Below the pieces are notes generated by a model. The model worked only from the letters and a program-made list of their open reading frames with translations, was not told where the DNA came from and did not search any database. A stretch of DNA of 64,000 bases, from NCBI GenBank assembly GCA_028277605.1, contig JANQFZ010000046.1, forward strand, positions 1-64,000. The letters run 5' to 3'. Below, piece after piece: positions 46,164 to 55,785 of this stretch (position 1 is the stretch's first letter; every line of letters begins with the position of its first letter). The translations under genes were made by a program, and so were the position numbers. This DNA is from Vallitaleaceae bacterium (GTDB lineage Bacteria; Bacillota; Clostridia; Lachnospirales; Vallitaleaceae).

Positions 46164-47390
46164 TTATAAATCATCTCTTACTAATGGCATACTCATACAT
46201 CTTGGACCACCTCTGCCTCTTGACAACTCTGAGCTAGGAATGATATGTGTTTTGATTCCATGATCCCTAAGTAATTGATTGGTTACATAATTTCTAGAAT
46301 AAACCACTACTTCTCCTGGTGCTATAGCTAAGGTATTGGAACCATCATTCCATTGCTCTCTTGGACCATCTATCTTATCTCCACCTGCACAAGGAATAAG
46401 TATGACCTTTGACAGGTTCAGATATTTCTTAAGAATATCTTCTAAAGTAGCAGTTTCTTCAACAATCTTTAAGGTATTTTCTTCGCCTTTTGTGATTGAA
46501 AAAATAGTCAAGGGACTTTCTATATCATGATGTATAGTAAAAGTATGGTAATCAACCATTGTAAAAACCGTATCCAAATGCATATACGCTCTTTTTTTAG
46601 GAATGTTAAAGGCAAGAATTGTTTTAAAACCTTCATGCTTATCAAGAATACGAAGGGCTAGTTCTTCAATCGATGCTGCTTCCGTTCTTTCAGATATACC
46701 GATAGCAAGAACTTCATGATTTAAAATCAGAATATCGCCACCCTCAAGGGAGGTTTCCTGTTCTCTATTAAACCATATCGGTATATTCTGATTTTTAAAA
46801 CGTGGATGGTGTTGTATAATATATTTAATAAACAAGGTTTCCCTATTTCTTGTAGCTGTTTTCATTTTGTTCAAGGTTATACCATGACCTATCGTAGCTG
46901 CTGGGTCTCTTGTAAAATATAAGTTTGGCATTGGATCAAGTATGAAAGGATAACTCCTATCCACCAAATGTGTTAAGGATTTGGTATAGTTAGGTAGTTC
47001 CTGTTTCCTAATGCCTGTCATTATTTTTTTAATCAGGGTTAAATGATCCCATTGCTCAAAACTCTCAAGTAAAATTTCTTTAACCCGTTGATCCATAAGC
47101 ATGGCTTCAGAGAAGAAAGCTTCTAGAAAATCTGCTTTAACATCCGTATCCTCAATGGCTTGTACAATGAGATCTTCCAAGTATAAAACTTCGACTCCTT
47201 GCTCTTTCAAAACTTGAGCAAATGCATCGTGCTCTCTCGCAGCTACCTCAAGGTATGGGATTTCATCAAACAACAGTTTACCCATTAAATCAGGGGTTAA
47301 ATTCTCTAATTCCTTACCAGGACGGTGAAGAAGTACAGTTCTCAGTTTTCCAATTTCAGATGTTACACGTAGTATGTCTGTATCTGACAT
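46164..47390 (-). CDS. arcA: Arginine deiminase
   Basis: Hydrolyses arginine to citrulline and ammonia, 408 residues. Active-site regions are visible: [35 protein letters not shown] and the catalytic cysteine in [11 protein letters not shown] near the C-terminus. The start ATG at 47390 follows AAGGAGG. It is the first gene of the ornithine fermentation operon, so citrulline must be turned into ornithine by a carbamoyltransferase encoded elsewhere (none lies in this window). An ARG-box-like sequence lies about 90 bases upstream. Confidence 0.97.
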   Translation of the reverse strand: MSDTDILRVTSEIGKLRTVLLHRPGKELENLTPDLMGKLLFDEIPYLEVAAREHDAFAQVLKEQGVEVLYLEDLIVQAIEDTDVKADFLEAFFSEAMLMDQRVKEILLESFEQWDHLTLIKKIMTGIRKQELPNYTKSLTHLVDRSYPFILDPMPNLYFTRDPAATIGHGITLNKMKTATRNRETLFIKYIIQHHPRFKNQNIPIWFNREQETSLEGGDILILNHEVLAIGISERTEAASIEELALRILDKHEGFKTILAFNIPKKRAYMHLDTVFTMVDYHTFTIHHDIESPLTIFSITKGEENTLKIVEETATLEDILKKYLNLSKVILIPCAGGDKIDGPREQWNDGSNTLAIAPGEVVVYSRNYVTNQLLRDHGIKTHIIPSSELSRGRGGPRCMSMPLVRDDL

Positions 47391-47478
47391 TTTTTCCTCC
47401 TTGATATGCATAACGAAAGTATAAATGGTTTTAATAATGTTTAATGTTCATTAGTTATTTAATATTATGACTTTTTTA

Positions 47479-47492
47479 TGCATAATTATTCA
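47479..47492 (-). promoter_or_regulatory. Candidate ARG box upstream of arcA
   Basis: TGCATAATTATTCA differs at one position from the palindromic ArgR/AhrC half-site pair TGAATwwwwATTCA. On the minus strand it overlaps a possible -35 (TTGAAT) that is 18 bases from CATAAT. Induction of the operon by arginine through an ArgR-type protein is inferred. Nothing else of note was seen in this 354-base gap apart from a terminator. Confidence 0.45.
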
Positions 47493-47671
47493 ATAATGTC
47501 GCTTAAGTATCTTATATCAGAATTATCAAGCGTTATTCACTTTTATTATCACATAACACTTATAAAATAACAACCGTATTTTATTAATTAATACAGTTAA
47601 TCCAGTTTTAATTTATGGCTTTAGATCATTATCTACATAATATAAGAAAATTATCATATAGCTAGTAAATA

Positions 47672-47700
47672 TAAAAAGAGCTCCACTATGGGAACTCTAG
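47672..47700 (-). terminator. Terminator of the flavoprotein gene
   Basis: Stem agagctcc/gggaactct with one mismatch, followed on the minus strand by a short T run. Confidence 0.65.
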
Positions 47701-47744
47701 GATTTAAAAGTACTTCATTTAGTATTAGATACTGCTACTCTCAT

Positions 47745-48377
47745 TTAACGTATAAAATTAGTAAACCTTTTCCTCTCTATTTCAGGCTCTGGTATACTAT
47801 TTTTCCCATTTTCAACTAATTTCATAAGCCAAGCCATGTTCTTACCTAATACCCTCATGATTTGAACGCCTTCTTCATCGTTAACGGCTTCTCCCGGTCT
47901 GGTTCCATGGATGACATTCCAATAATTGCTGGTTGGCATCAGCATTTCACTGAAATTAATAAAATTATTGAGTTGATCAAAGGCTGGTAGACCTCCTGAA
48001 CGTCTTACAGCCACTACAGCTGCTCCTACTTTATGTCTCAACATACCTTTATTTACAGATGTAACGTAAAAAGCTCTGTCTAAAAAGGATTTCATGGTTC
48101 CGCCGATTGCTGAATAATGAACGGGTGAACCGAGTATAATGCCATCCGCTTCCTTCATTTTCTGTATCCAGTCATTAACCTCATCTTGAATAACACATTT
48201 TTCGTTTTGATTCTTTACACAGGCATTACAAGCCATGCATCCTCTTATCACCTTATTGCCGACATGAACAATTTCGACTTCAATACCTTCCTTCTCTAAT
48301 TCTTGTGCTACTATTTTTATAGCATGATATGTATTGCCTTCCTTTTTTGGACTACCATTAAATGCAACAACCTTCAT
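47745..48377 (-). CDS. Iron-sulfur flavoprotein, NADPH-dependent FMN reductase family
   Basis: Flavodoxin-fold protein of 210 residues. The FMN phosphate loop is FNGSPKKEGNTY. A compact cysteine motif RGCMACNACVKNQNEKC (C-x2-C-x2-C-x7-C) resembles that of archaeal and clostridial iron-sulfur flavoproteins, which bind a [4Fe-4S] cluster. LGSPVHYSAIGGTMKSFLDR follows. It probably moves electrons in the cytoplasm. AGAAGGAG precedes the ATG. It is monocistronic. Confidence 0.9.
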   Translation of the reverse strand: MKVVAFNGSPKKEGNTYHAIKIVAQELEKEGIEVEIVHVGNKVIRGCMACNACVKNQNEKCVIQDEVNDWIQKMKEADGIILGSPVHYSAIGGTMKSFLDRAFYVTSVNKGMLRHKVGAAVVAVRRSGGLPAFDQLNNFINFSEMLMPTSNYWNVIHGTRPGEAVNDEEGVQIMRVLGKNMAWLMKLVENGKNSIPEPEIERKRFTNFIR

Positions 48378-48596
48378 AATATATCTCCTTCTGAACTTTT
48401 AGATTAACAAAAAAATATTCTATCATTCTATAATTTAACAACTTTATCGCCTTTTTACAAGTAGGCACTTTTAGGTAAGATATCTTACCATAGAGTATCT
48501 TTTGGTTTAAACCGTTAATCATAGGTTTATAAAATCTTTAATTTGTGATAATATTTTAGTAATTAAGTGAATGATTCATTGGATGGAGTGTAATAT

Positions 48597-49763
48597 ATGA
48601 CCTTTACTAAAGCTAAATTAGTATTTATTATAGAATTCATTATGGTTGTATTCCTTTTTTATACCGCTTTTATCTATGAAAATGCAAAAGACATAAGAGC
48701 TATCCTACTGATATCACTGTTTTGCATCTATTTTATTATATTTATCATCCATCATAGGATCAAAAGCTATTCAAAAACAACTATACTACTCTATGTATCG
48801 GAAATTGGTCTGATATTTACAATAGAAATGTATTCTAAATATGCAATTAATTACTTTATTCATTCTCTTTACATTATCATCATACTGGATGCCGCACTCA
48901 CACTAAATAAGAAAAAGGGCTTGATCATAAATATAGCCGCTGTTTTAATTTCTCAGATTAAATATATCTATTTGATATCTATTAATAAAAGTATTACCAA
49001 TATAGCTGGTATGGTCTTCTTCATTCTTATCAACTTATTAATTCTAACTATTACCTACTTTGCAAAATATTATAGAGAAGAAAAGGATAAAACAGCCCAG
49101 CTGTATCGCGAACTACTCAATGCTCATAAAAAGCTTCAAAACTATTCAGATAAAATAAGACAATTAACACTCATAGAAGAAAGAAATAGGATCACTAAAG
49201 ATTTACACGATACACTTGGTCATAATATTACAGGCCTTATTATGCAGTTAGAGATGGCTAGTTCTCTTATCAACGAGGATCTCGATACCTCAAAGCAGCT
49301 CATAGAAGCATCCAAGGAAAATGCAAGAAATAATCTGAAACAGGTAAGAACCATCCTATCTGCTCTGAGAGAAGATACACCCTATGATACCATAGACTCT
49401 ATAAAAGATTTGGTATCTGATTTTTCTAAAAAAACAGGTATAGATATTCAGTTTCACGTAGGAGGTACAATCATAAAACTATCTCCCGATGGTTATATCA
49501 TACTGTATCGAATTATACAAGAAGCTATGACAAATGCTGTTAGACATGGACAAGCTAGTAAAATAGACATCCATATTCTTTTTAGAGACAGCGAGATACA
49601 ATTTAAAGTAGAGGATAATGGCATTGGATGTGATATAATAATTGAAGGCTTTGGATTAAAAGGTATGAAAGATAGAGTCTCTCAGTTAGGAGGGACAATA
49701 AGCTATCATAGTACCCATGGATTTATAATCAATGGCTCCATTCCTTTTAGGAGTAAGTCTTAG
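48597..49763 (+). CDS. Sensor histidine kinase, DegS/LiaS type
   Basis: Membrane sensor of 388 residues. Several hydrophobic segments fill the first 155 residues, leaving little extracellular domain. A short coiled coil leads to the HisKA_3 dimerisation domain, with phosphorylation site His204 in TKDLHDTLGHN. The HATPase domain has EAMTNAVRHG and VEDNGIGCD and GLKGMKDRV. The response regulator follows 42 bases later. Both lie upstream of a lipoprotein and ABC-2 exporter on the same strand, so a signal such as a membrane-active compound is plausible by analogy. Confidence 0.93.
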   Translation: MTFTKAKLVFIIEFIMVVFLFYTAFIYENAKDIRAILLISLFCIYFIIFIIHHRIKSYSKTTILLYVSEIGLIFTIEMYSKYAINYFIHSLYIIIILDAALTLNKKKGLIINIAAVLISQIKYIYLISINKSITNIAGMVFFILINLLILTITYFAKYYREEKDKTAQLYRELLNAHKKLQNYSDKIRQLTLIEERNRITKDLHDTLGHNITGLIMQLEMASSLINEDLDTSKQLIEASKENARNNLKQVRTILSALREDTPYDTIDSIKDLVSDFSKKTGIDIQFHVGGTIIKLSPDGYIILYRIIQEAMTNAVRHGQASKIDIHILFRDSEIQFKVEDNGIGCDIIIEGFGLKGMKDRVSQLGGTISYHSTHGFIINGSIPFRSKS

Positions 49764-49805
49764 AAATACAAACCATATAAATACAAGTTGAAAGGAAAGT
49801 CATTT

Positions 49806-50450
49806 ATGATAAAAGTTTTATTGGTAGATGATCAAGCCATTGTACTACAAGGATTATCTATGATCTTAAGTAAGGAAGAGGATATTCGGATTGTTGATAG
49901 TGTTCACAGTGGAAAAGAAGCTGTTGATACATGTAATCAATTAGATATCGATATCATTCTAATGGATATTCGAATGCCAATGATGAATGGAGTTGAAGCA
50001 ACACAACATATAAAGAAAGCACATCCACAGATTAAGATTATTATTCTAACGACCTTTAATGATGATACGTATATTTTTGACTCTCTAAGATACGGAGCTT
50101 CTGGTTATCTTCTTAAAGATGCCAAGCCTTCTGAAATCTCTTCGGCTATACGTACCGTATACAACGGTGGTTCTTTAATTCATCCCGAAATAGCAACTAA
50201 GGTACTTGATCAATTTAAACTAACGCAAACAAACGAAATCATAAAGCCGAACAAAATAATACATGACTTAACTGATAGAGAGAAAGACATCTGTCATTTA
50301 CTAGCTGAAGGTAGAAATAATAAAGAAATTGCTCACGTATTATTCTTAAGTGAAGGAACCATAAAAAATCATATGACACATATTTTAGATAAGTTAGATT
50401 TAAGAGACAGAACTCAGCTGGCCATTTTTTCAGTTAAAAATAGGCTGTAA
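49806..50450 (+). CDS. Response regulator, NarL/LuxR type
   Basis: Two-domain regulator of 214 residues. The receiver domain has acidic residues in LLVDDQ and phospho-acceptor Asp54 in ILMDIRMP. The C-terminal LuxR-type helix-turn-helix is DLTDREKDICHLLAEGRNNK then FLSEGTIKNHMTHIL. The ATG at 49806 was chosen because GAAAGGAAAG lies before it. It pairs with the kinase at 48597 and probably drives the exporter genes that follow. Confidence 0.95.
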   Translation: MIKVLLVDDQAIVLQGLSMILSKEEDIRIVDSVHSGKEAVDTCNQLDIDIILMDIRMPMMNGVEATQHIKKAHPQIKIIILTTFNDDTYIFDSLRYGASGYLLKDAKPSEISSAIRTVYNGGSLIHPEIATKVLDQFKLTQTNEIIKPNKIIHDLTDREKDICHLLAEGRNNKEIAHVLFLSEGTIKNHMTHILDKLDLRDRTQLAIFSVKNRL

Positions 50451-50564
50451 AAAGTGCAAAAAGTCATATCAAATAAGTGCCAAATGATAGAAGCTAAAAT
50501 CACACTTATCAGCTATAATAAGTTCATCAAAATTATTTTATGTTGAAAGGATGTGTATGAAAAT

Positions 50565-51524
50565 ATGAAAAAAAGGTTTATGGTCATACTCAGTGTCTTG
50601 GTTTTTTTTCTAACTTCTTGCTCCTCTAGTGGGTTTAAGACCTATCAAGATGCATTAAGAAAAACAGAGGATATCAAAAAAGGTAGTGAGCACGTTGATG
50701 TAGAAATCAATATGACCTTTAATACAGAGGGATTAGACACAGAACAAAAAACGCAATTGAATTATCTTAATAAAATTCTTCTAGAAATAAGATCACAGTA
50801 TGATCTTGAGCAAAATCAAATGCTAACCGATGTTTATTATTACTATGGCGGATTGGGTTATGATGCTTTATTTATCATGAATGATTCTAAATCATATCTT
50901 AGAATTCCAATTTTAGAAAAATACTTAGATATCAGCAACCTGCAAGATAATAATGTATGGGGAGATACTTTTAAACCAGTTAGTGACAAATGGTTAAGCA
51001 TTCTTAATGAGAAAGATGTTGTAACTGGCAAAAACACGATATTAAACACTGAAGACGGCGATGTCAAAGCATCTATAATTACCGTTAAAGTTGATAACGA
51101 GCAATCCAAAGAAGTAGTCATGGAAGCTATCAACACCACTTTTAATGAAAATGTTATGGATTATTTTTATGAAGGGACAGTAGAAGAAAAAAATGCTCTT
51201 CAAGAAAAAATTAAGAACCTGATGGAAAATGCCGATTTTGAAAACTTTGAAGAAAAGACATATATTGATTTTGATGGATATATCATTAAACAAACGATGA
51301 CGATGGACATAAATTTCAACAATACATTACCTGGAGATACAGAAAGTATGACCATCTGTATCACTTCAAGGAATTGGGATATTGGAAAACAACAGACCAT
51401 TGAATTTCCAGATATAAGAAATGAAGACATTTTAGATGTTGATACTCTAAATGATGCTAATGCAGATATACCAAATATCAATGCTTCGTTTTTAAATAGT
51501 ATGAAAAGTTTATTGCAACAATAA
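50565..51524 (+). CDS. Lipoprotein of the exporter operon, unknown function
   Basis: Lipoprotein of about 319 residues with signal ending FFLTSC. The mature part has alternating beta-strand segments (HVDVEINMTFNTEG, KQTMTMDINFN) resembling LolA/LppX-like lipid-binding lipoproteins of Bacillota, but no firm family was recognised. It lies 20 bases before the ATPase gene. A GTG four codons upstream is an alternative start. It may sense or carry a lipid-like compound for the exporter; this is inference. Confidence 0.75.
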   Translation: MKKRFMVILSVLVFFLTSCSSSGFKTYQDALRKTEDIKKGSEHVDVEINMTFNTEGLDTEQKTQLNYLNKILLEIRSQYDLEQNQMLTDVYYYYGGLGYDALFIMNDSKSYLRIPILEKYLDISNLQDNNVWGDTFKPVSDKWLSILNEKDVVTGKNTILNTEDGDVKASIITVKVDNEQSKEVVMEAINTTFNENVMDYFYEGTVEEKNALQEKIKNLMENADFENFEEKTYIDFDGYIIKQTMTMDINFNNTLPGDTESMTICITSRNWDIGKQQTIEFPDIRNEDILDVDTLNDANADIPNINASFLNSMKSLLQQ

Positions 51525-51543
51525 TAAAGTATGGAGGTAAATT

Positions 51544-52482
51544 ATGTCATTTTTATCTGTAGAAAACCTAAGCAAAAAATTTAAAGAGGTCACTGCCGTA
51601 GATGGTATTAGCTTTTCACTTGAAAAAGGGGAAATACTAGGATTACTTGGACCCAATGGGGCAGGCAAATCAACAACTATTTCTATGATTTCTACATTAT
51701 TAAGGCCAGATACAGGCGAAATTATGTATGAAAATACAAGCATATTAAAAAAACCTAAACGCATTCAAGCACAATTAGGGTATGTACCTCAAGAAATTGC
51801 ACTTTATCCAACTTTATCAGGCAGAGAGAACTTAGAATTCTGGGGACGTGCCTATGGCTTAAAAGGGTCACATTTAAAAAATAGAGTTAATACCATATCA
51901 GAAATTATTGGTATTAAAGAACGGTTAAAAGACAAAGTCAAGAATTATTCAGGCGGTATGAAAAGGCGTTTGAACATAGGCGCTGCTCTTTTACATGAGC
52001 CAGAATTAATTATAATGGATGAACCTACTGTAGGTATCGATCCTCAATCTAGAAAACACATATTGGATACGGTTTTAGAACTAAACAAGCAGGGTATGAC
52101 GGTTATCTATACCAGCCACTATATGGAAGAGGTTGAGTATCTCTGTAATAAAATATGTATTATGGATAAAGGACTTATTATCGCAAATGGAACTAAAGAT
52201 GAATTAGTGCAAATGCTGAATGATAGGAAAAAAATAAATATTAAAGTAGATCAAGTTAATGATAAAGTAATCAATACTATCAGAAATCTTAAGAATGTGG
52301 ATAATGTTCTTCATGAGGATACAACCATTAAGGTAACCATGAAAAATTATAAGCAAAATACGTTTAAAGAACTCATAGACCGCTTAAGTGAAGCACAAAT
52401 CACGATTCATTCTGTAGCTGTTAATGAACCTAACCTAGAAGCTGTATTTTTACATTTAACAGGTAGAGAACTGAGAGATTAG
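51544..52482 (+). CDS. ABC exporter ATP-binding protein
   Basis: ATPase of 312 residues of the ABC-2 drug/lipid exporter type. Walker A is GPNGAGKST; signature NYSGGMKRRLNIGAAL; Walker B LIIMDEPTVGIDPQS; switch histidine in YTSHYMEEVE. A C-terminal extension (NLEAVFLHLTGREL) is as in DrrA-type proteins. TATGGAGG precedes the ATG. The two following permease genes complete the transporter. Confidence 0.96.
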   Translation: MSFLSVENLSKKFKEVTAVDGISFSLEKGEILGLLGPNGAGKSTTISMISTLLRPDTGEIMYENTSILKKPKRIQAQLGYVPQEIALYPTLSGRENLEFWGRAYGLKGSHLKNRVNTISEIIGIKERLKDKVKNYSGGMKRRLNIGAALLHEPELIIMDEPTVGIDPQSRKHILDTVLELNKQGMTVIYTSHYMEEVEYLCNKICIMDKGLIIANGTKDELVQMLNDRKKINIKVDQVNDKVINTIRNLKNVDNVLHEDTTIKVTMKNYKQNTFKELIDRLSEAQITIHSVAVNEPNLEAVFLHLTGRELRD

Positions 52483-52494
52483 GAGGGGTGTGAT

Positions 52495-53832
52495 GTGAAA
52501 ATAAAGGATATACTTATTAAAGACATTAAGAAAATCATTTACGATAAGAAAGTACTTACTATTATTATCCTTATGCCTATTGTTCTTATGACGATTCTAG
52601 GATTTTCATTGCGGAGTATGTTTGATAGTGAGGACAGCGGTATTTCAGATTTTAAGGTAGCTGTCGTAAAAACCTATGACTCAGATCAAGAGACCCATCG
52701 ATTTATACAATTCTTAAAAAACAATAGTCAGGGGAACGAAGAAATTGAAACTTTAATACAGGATATCAAAGCCTATCACCCAGAAAAAATATTTTTTGAT
52801 CAATTTTTAGATGATGATGCAATTCAAGAATTTATGACCTATGACATAATGGCCATGGATAACGCCAAACAGTCATTAAACAATAAGGAAATTTCTGCTG
52901 TTATCGTTTTACCCAAAGACTATGTTTATAGTACTTTTGTTAATACTATGACACCTATTAGAAATAAAGTAACTTTAGAAGTTATTAAGCATCCTGATAA
53001 AAACTTTACTGGCACTATTGTTGAAGAAATCATAGAAGGCTACAACATGCGATTGAATGCATTGGTTATTGGCAAATACCTATTTACAAAAGAAACAAAG
53101 GATTACGTAGGTATAGAAAACGCATTAAAAGATAGCGCACTTGTAATGGAACAAATTTCAGAAGACTTAAGACGTGATATCATCTCAATTAAAGATAAAA
53201 GCATCTATGGTAACAAAAACATCTCAAGTTTTCAATACTATGCAGCTGCAATGATGGCAATGTTTTTATTCTATGCAGCTAGTAATGGAGGTACTCTACT
53301 TTTACAGGAAACAGAGGATAAAACCATGCAGAGATTGCTGATTTCAGGAGTTACAATATCTAAAATGATTAAAAGTAATTTCTTAATGATAGTATGTATA
53401 GCTCTCCTTCAATCCATAGCCATGATTTTGTATTCATCTATTGTGCTGAAGGTTACTTGGGGAAATCCATTACTCATTGTTCTAACCATTTCACTAATGA
53501 GCTTTGCTATAGGCGGACTAGGTTTATTAATCTCTACTATAACATTAGCTACTAATAATTATCGATTTGCTAATATTTTTCAACTTTTTATCATTCATTT
53601 TATGTCATTAATCGGCGGTAGCTTTCTTCCTGTAACTATGTTACCTAACTTTATACAAAAGATAAACCTTTTATCCATTAATGGTGTGGGAATAAAAATG
53701 TATATGAATATTATGGCAGGTCATGGATTAGGTACAATCGTGAATTATTGCTTAATCCTATTGGCAATGGGACTCGTCTTTATTATCACTGCTTTCTATA
53801 TTATGAAATCAAAAAGGAGGGTGAAACCATGA
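52495..53832 (+). CDS. ABC-2 type exporter permease (first)
   Basis: Permease of 445 residues. One N-terminal membrane helix is followed by a large extracellular domain (residues about 45-235) and five C-terminal membrane helices, the ABC-2/YhgE-like plan. The start is GTG with AGGAGGGG upstream. It ends by a four-base ATGA overlap with the next permease. Probably one half of a heterodimeric exporter of an antimicrobial or lipid. Confidence 0.93.
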   Translation: MKIKDILIKDIKKIIYDKKVLTIIILMPIVLMTILGFSLRSMFDSEDSGISDFKVAVVKTYDSDQETHRFIQFLKNNSQGNEEIETLIQDIKAYHPEKIFFDQFLDDDAIQEFMTYDIMAMDNAKQSLNNKEISAVIVLPKDYVYSTFVNTMTPIRNKVTLEVIKHPDKNFTGTIVEEIIEGYNMRLNALVIGKYLFTKETKDYVGIENALKDSALVMEQISEDLRRDIISIKDKSIYGNKNISSFQYYAAAMMAMFLFYAASNGGTLLLQETEDKTMQRLLISGVTISKMIKSNFLMIVCIALLQSIAMILYSSIVLKVTWGNPLLIVLTISLMSFAIGGLGLLISTITLATNNYRFANIFQLFIIHFMSLIGGSFLPVTMLPNFIQKINLLSINGVGIKMYMNIMAGHGLGTIVNYCLILLAMGLVFIITAFYIMKSKRRVKP

Positions 53833-55004
53833 TAACCATACTTAGAATTCGACTCAAGCTCTATATTCATGAGTTATCCATCTTTTTTGGTTTATTAGCT
53901 ATGAGTATTCTTTTCACTTTTATATTTGGTGCTTCTTTTAAATCTAATTACAAGCCTCTGATCTGTATTGTAGACCAAGATCAAAGCTACTTGAGTCAAA
54001 CTTTTGTAGAATCATTAAATTATAATACAACTATCAAAACTTTAATTACAGATGAAGAGACAGCTAGTAAACATGTGAAATCAGATAAGGCTATTGCCTC
54101 TATTCTTTTTGAGAAAGGATTTAATGATGCTTTTAATCATAATCAAGCGAAAGTGACGTTGGTTAAGACCAAAGATATTGCAGAAATATACTTAGTTAAG
54201 AATATTATTCAGAAAACTGCTTTTACTATAAACCATGATACACTTGTCTATAACTCGACTTTAAACTATTTAAGGCAAAATGAAATTCAGATCAATGAAA
54301 AAAGCTTAATGGATTCCATATCAAAAACTGCCAAAGACAGCTGGAATAAAAAATTGACTTATCATCTCAACAGCTATTTTCACAACCATTATGTAGCTGA
54401 TGAGAACGCTACACTAAAGCATTACCTAATTGGTTATGCACTCATGTTTTCTATATTTTTTGTTTTCTTTGGCATTGGCAGTATTATTGATGAAAAACGA
54501 AACTATGTGTGGCAGAGACAAATCGTTTCACCTATTAGTCGATTAAGTGTTACAACAGGAAACATGATTGCAACCACATTCATGGGCTTTTTACAAATAT
54601 TTTTTATGGTTTATGGTGGAAAGTTCCTATTTGGTATTGATTGGGGACAGCATGATTTAAGTGTACTCATTGTCCTTACAGCATTTGTGTTTTCTACCAC
54701 ATGCTTAGGATTACTAATTGCTTCTTTAGTCAAAACACAACAGCAGCTCTCTTCCATAGTTCCAATTATAACCGTAGGAACATCCATGCTTGGAGGCTGT
54801 ATGTGGTCCTTAGAGATGATCGATTCTAAAATCCTACTTTTCTTAGCAGATTTGACACCACAAAAATGGGCTCTACAAAGTATTGAGAAGATGGTTATTT
54901 ATGGGTATGGGATGGAAATAATTCTTCTACCAATCAGTATTTTAATACTAATGGGAATCGTTTATCTCCTACTAGCTTGGTCATTTACAAGAAAAAGAGC
55001 TTAA
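53829..55004 (+). CDS. ABC-2 type exporter permease (second)
   Basis: Permease of 391 residues with the same plan as its neighbour: one N-terminal helix, an extracellular domain (about 40-200), then membrane helices. Segments include SIFFGLLAMSILFTFIFG and SIVPIITVGTSMLGGCMW. The start was set at the ATG at 53829 after AGGAGGGTG, overlapping the previous stop; the longer frame lies inside the upstream gene. Last gene of the operon. Confidence 0.93.
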   Translation: MITILRIRLKLYIHELSIFFGLLAMSILFTFIFGASFKSNYKPLICIVDQDQSYLSQTFVESLNYNTTIKTLITDEETASKHVKSDKAIASILFEKGFNDAFNHNQAKVTLVKTKDIAEIYLVKNIIQKTAFTINHDTLVYNSTLNYLRQNEIQINEKSLMDSISKTAKDSWNKKLTYHLNSYFHNHYVADENATLKHYLIGYALMFSIFFVFFGIGSIIDEKRNYVWQRQIVSPISRLSVTTGNMIATTFMGFLQIFFMVYGGKFLFGIDWGQHDLSVLIVLTAFVFSTTCLGLLIASLVKTQQQLSSIVPIITVGTSMLGGCMWSLEMIDSKILLFLADLTPQKWALQSIEKMVIYGYGMEIILLPISILILMGIVYLLLAWSFTRKRA

Positions 55005-55018
55005 GTTTTACTGATCAA

Positions 55019-55054
55019 TAAAGGGGCGATGAGTAATATTTCCCATCGCCCCTT
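55019..55054 (+). terminator. Bidirectional terminator between convergent genes
   Basis: GC-rich 11-bp stem aaggggcgatg/catcgcccctt between the exporter stop (55004) and the convergent lipoprotein stop (55071). Confidence 0.85.
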
Positions 55055-55070
55055 ATATTTTATAAAACCT

Positions 55071-55664
55071 CTACATACCGCCTAACCCCTGCATAGCTTC
55101 CATTAAGTTTCCTGTAATTGCATTGATGAAGGCATCATCGCCTTCAATAAGCCATTGGTTTTCTTTTTTAACCAGTTTAATCTCTACTTCATTGGTTACT
55201 TTTTCTACATCTGGGTCTTTTGTTTTTTCATTTAACAGATCTACAAATAGTTGTTCTATTTCTTGTTGGCTACTTTCTTCATCATTTCCTGCCATTTCAA
55301 GTGCTTTTGTCATCACTTCTGCAAGGATATCCTGAAAAACAATCCCTAAGTCTACTGTAGTAATTTTAGTTTTAATAACTGCAGTATCCTCTTTTACATC
55401 ACTGGATTGAATCTCATAGGTCAAATTTTCAAAAAGTGTTTTTAACATTTCTTCTTGTTTTTCATCACCTAATGTATCATCACTTTCTACTAAATAGGAA
55501 GATGCTGTTTTCACATCACCATCTTTTAAAGCTTGAAAGAAATCTTTAACAACAGTTTTTGGACCATTATCAGAAGAAGTACCACCGCATGCCATTAAGG
55601 TTAAAACCATTAAAAAGGCAATGGTAAGTCCTGCACCTTGCTTAATCATTGCTCGTATTTTCAT
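55071..55664 (-). CDS. Lipoprotein with DUF4878/NTF2-like domain
   Basis: Lipoprotein of 197 residues; the signal ends TLMACG. The mature domain starts with VVKDFFQALKDGDVKTASSY, the pattern of DUF4878/NTF2-like folds, and ends with KENQWLIEGDDAF. Such proteins are surface lipoproteins of unknown role. AAGGGGT precedes the ATG. It lies convergent to the exporter operon and seems monocistronic. Confidence 0.78.
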   Translation of the reverse strand: MKIRAMIKQGAGLTIAFLMVLTLMACGGTSSDNGPKTVVKDFFQALKDGDVKTASSYLVESDDTLGDEKQEEMLKTLFENLTYEIQSSDVKEDTAVIKTKITTVDLGIVFQDILAEVMTKALEMAGNDEESSQQEIEQLFVDLLNEKTKDPDVEKVTNEVEIKLVKKENQWLIEGDDAFINAITGNLMEAMQGLGGM

Positions 55665-55785
55665 AACTATTACCCCTTTTTAAATAATATATTAAAACAC
55701 ATGTGACCATTATACCTATAAACATTACGTTTGTAAACACAATATTTTTATGAGTCCCAATTTTTTTCAATTTCTGTAATACGAG

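Noticed and set aside
47391-47744. Possible riboswitch or T-box upstream of arcA
   Set aside because: No T-box sequence, no conserved riboswitch core and no extended paired structure was found; only an ARG-box-like site and a terminator of the next gene.
53748-53828. Longer start for the second ABC-2 permease
   Set aside because: It lies inside the previous permease gene in another frame; the ATG at 53829 has a strong ribosome binding site and a four-base stop overlap.
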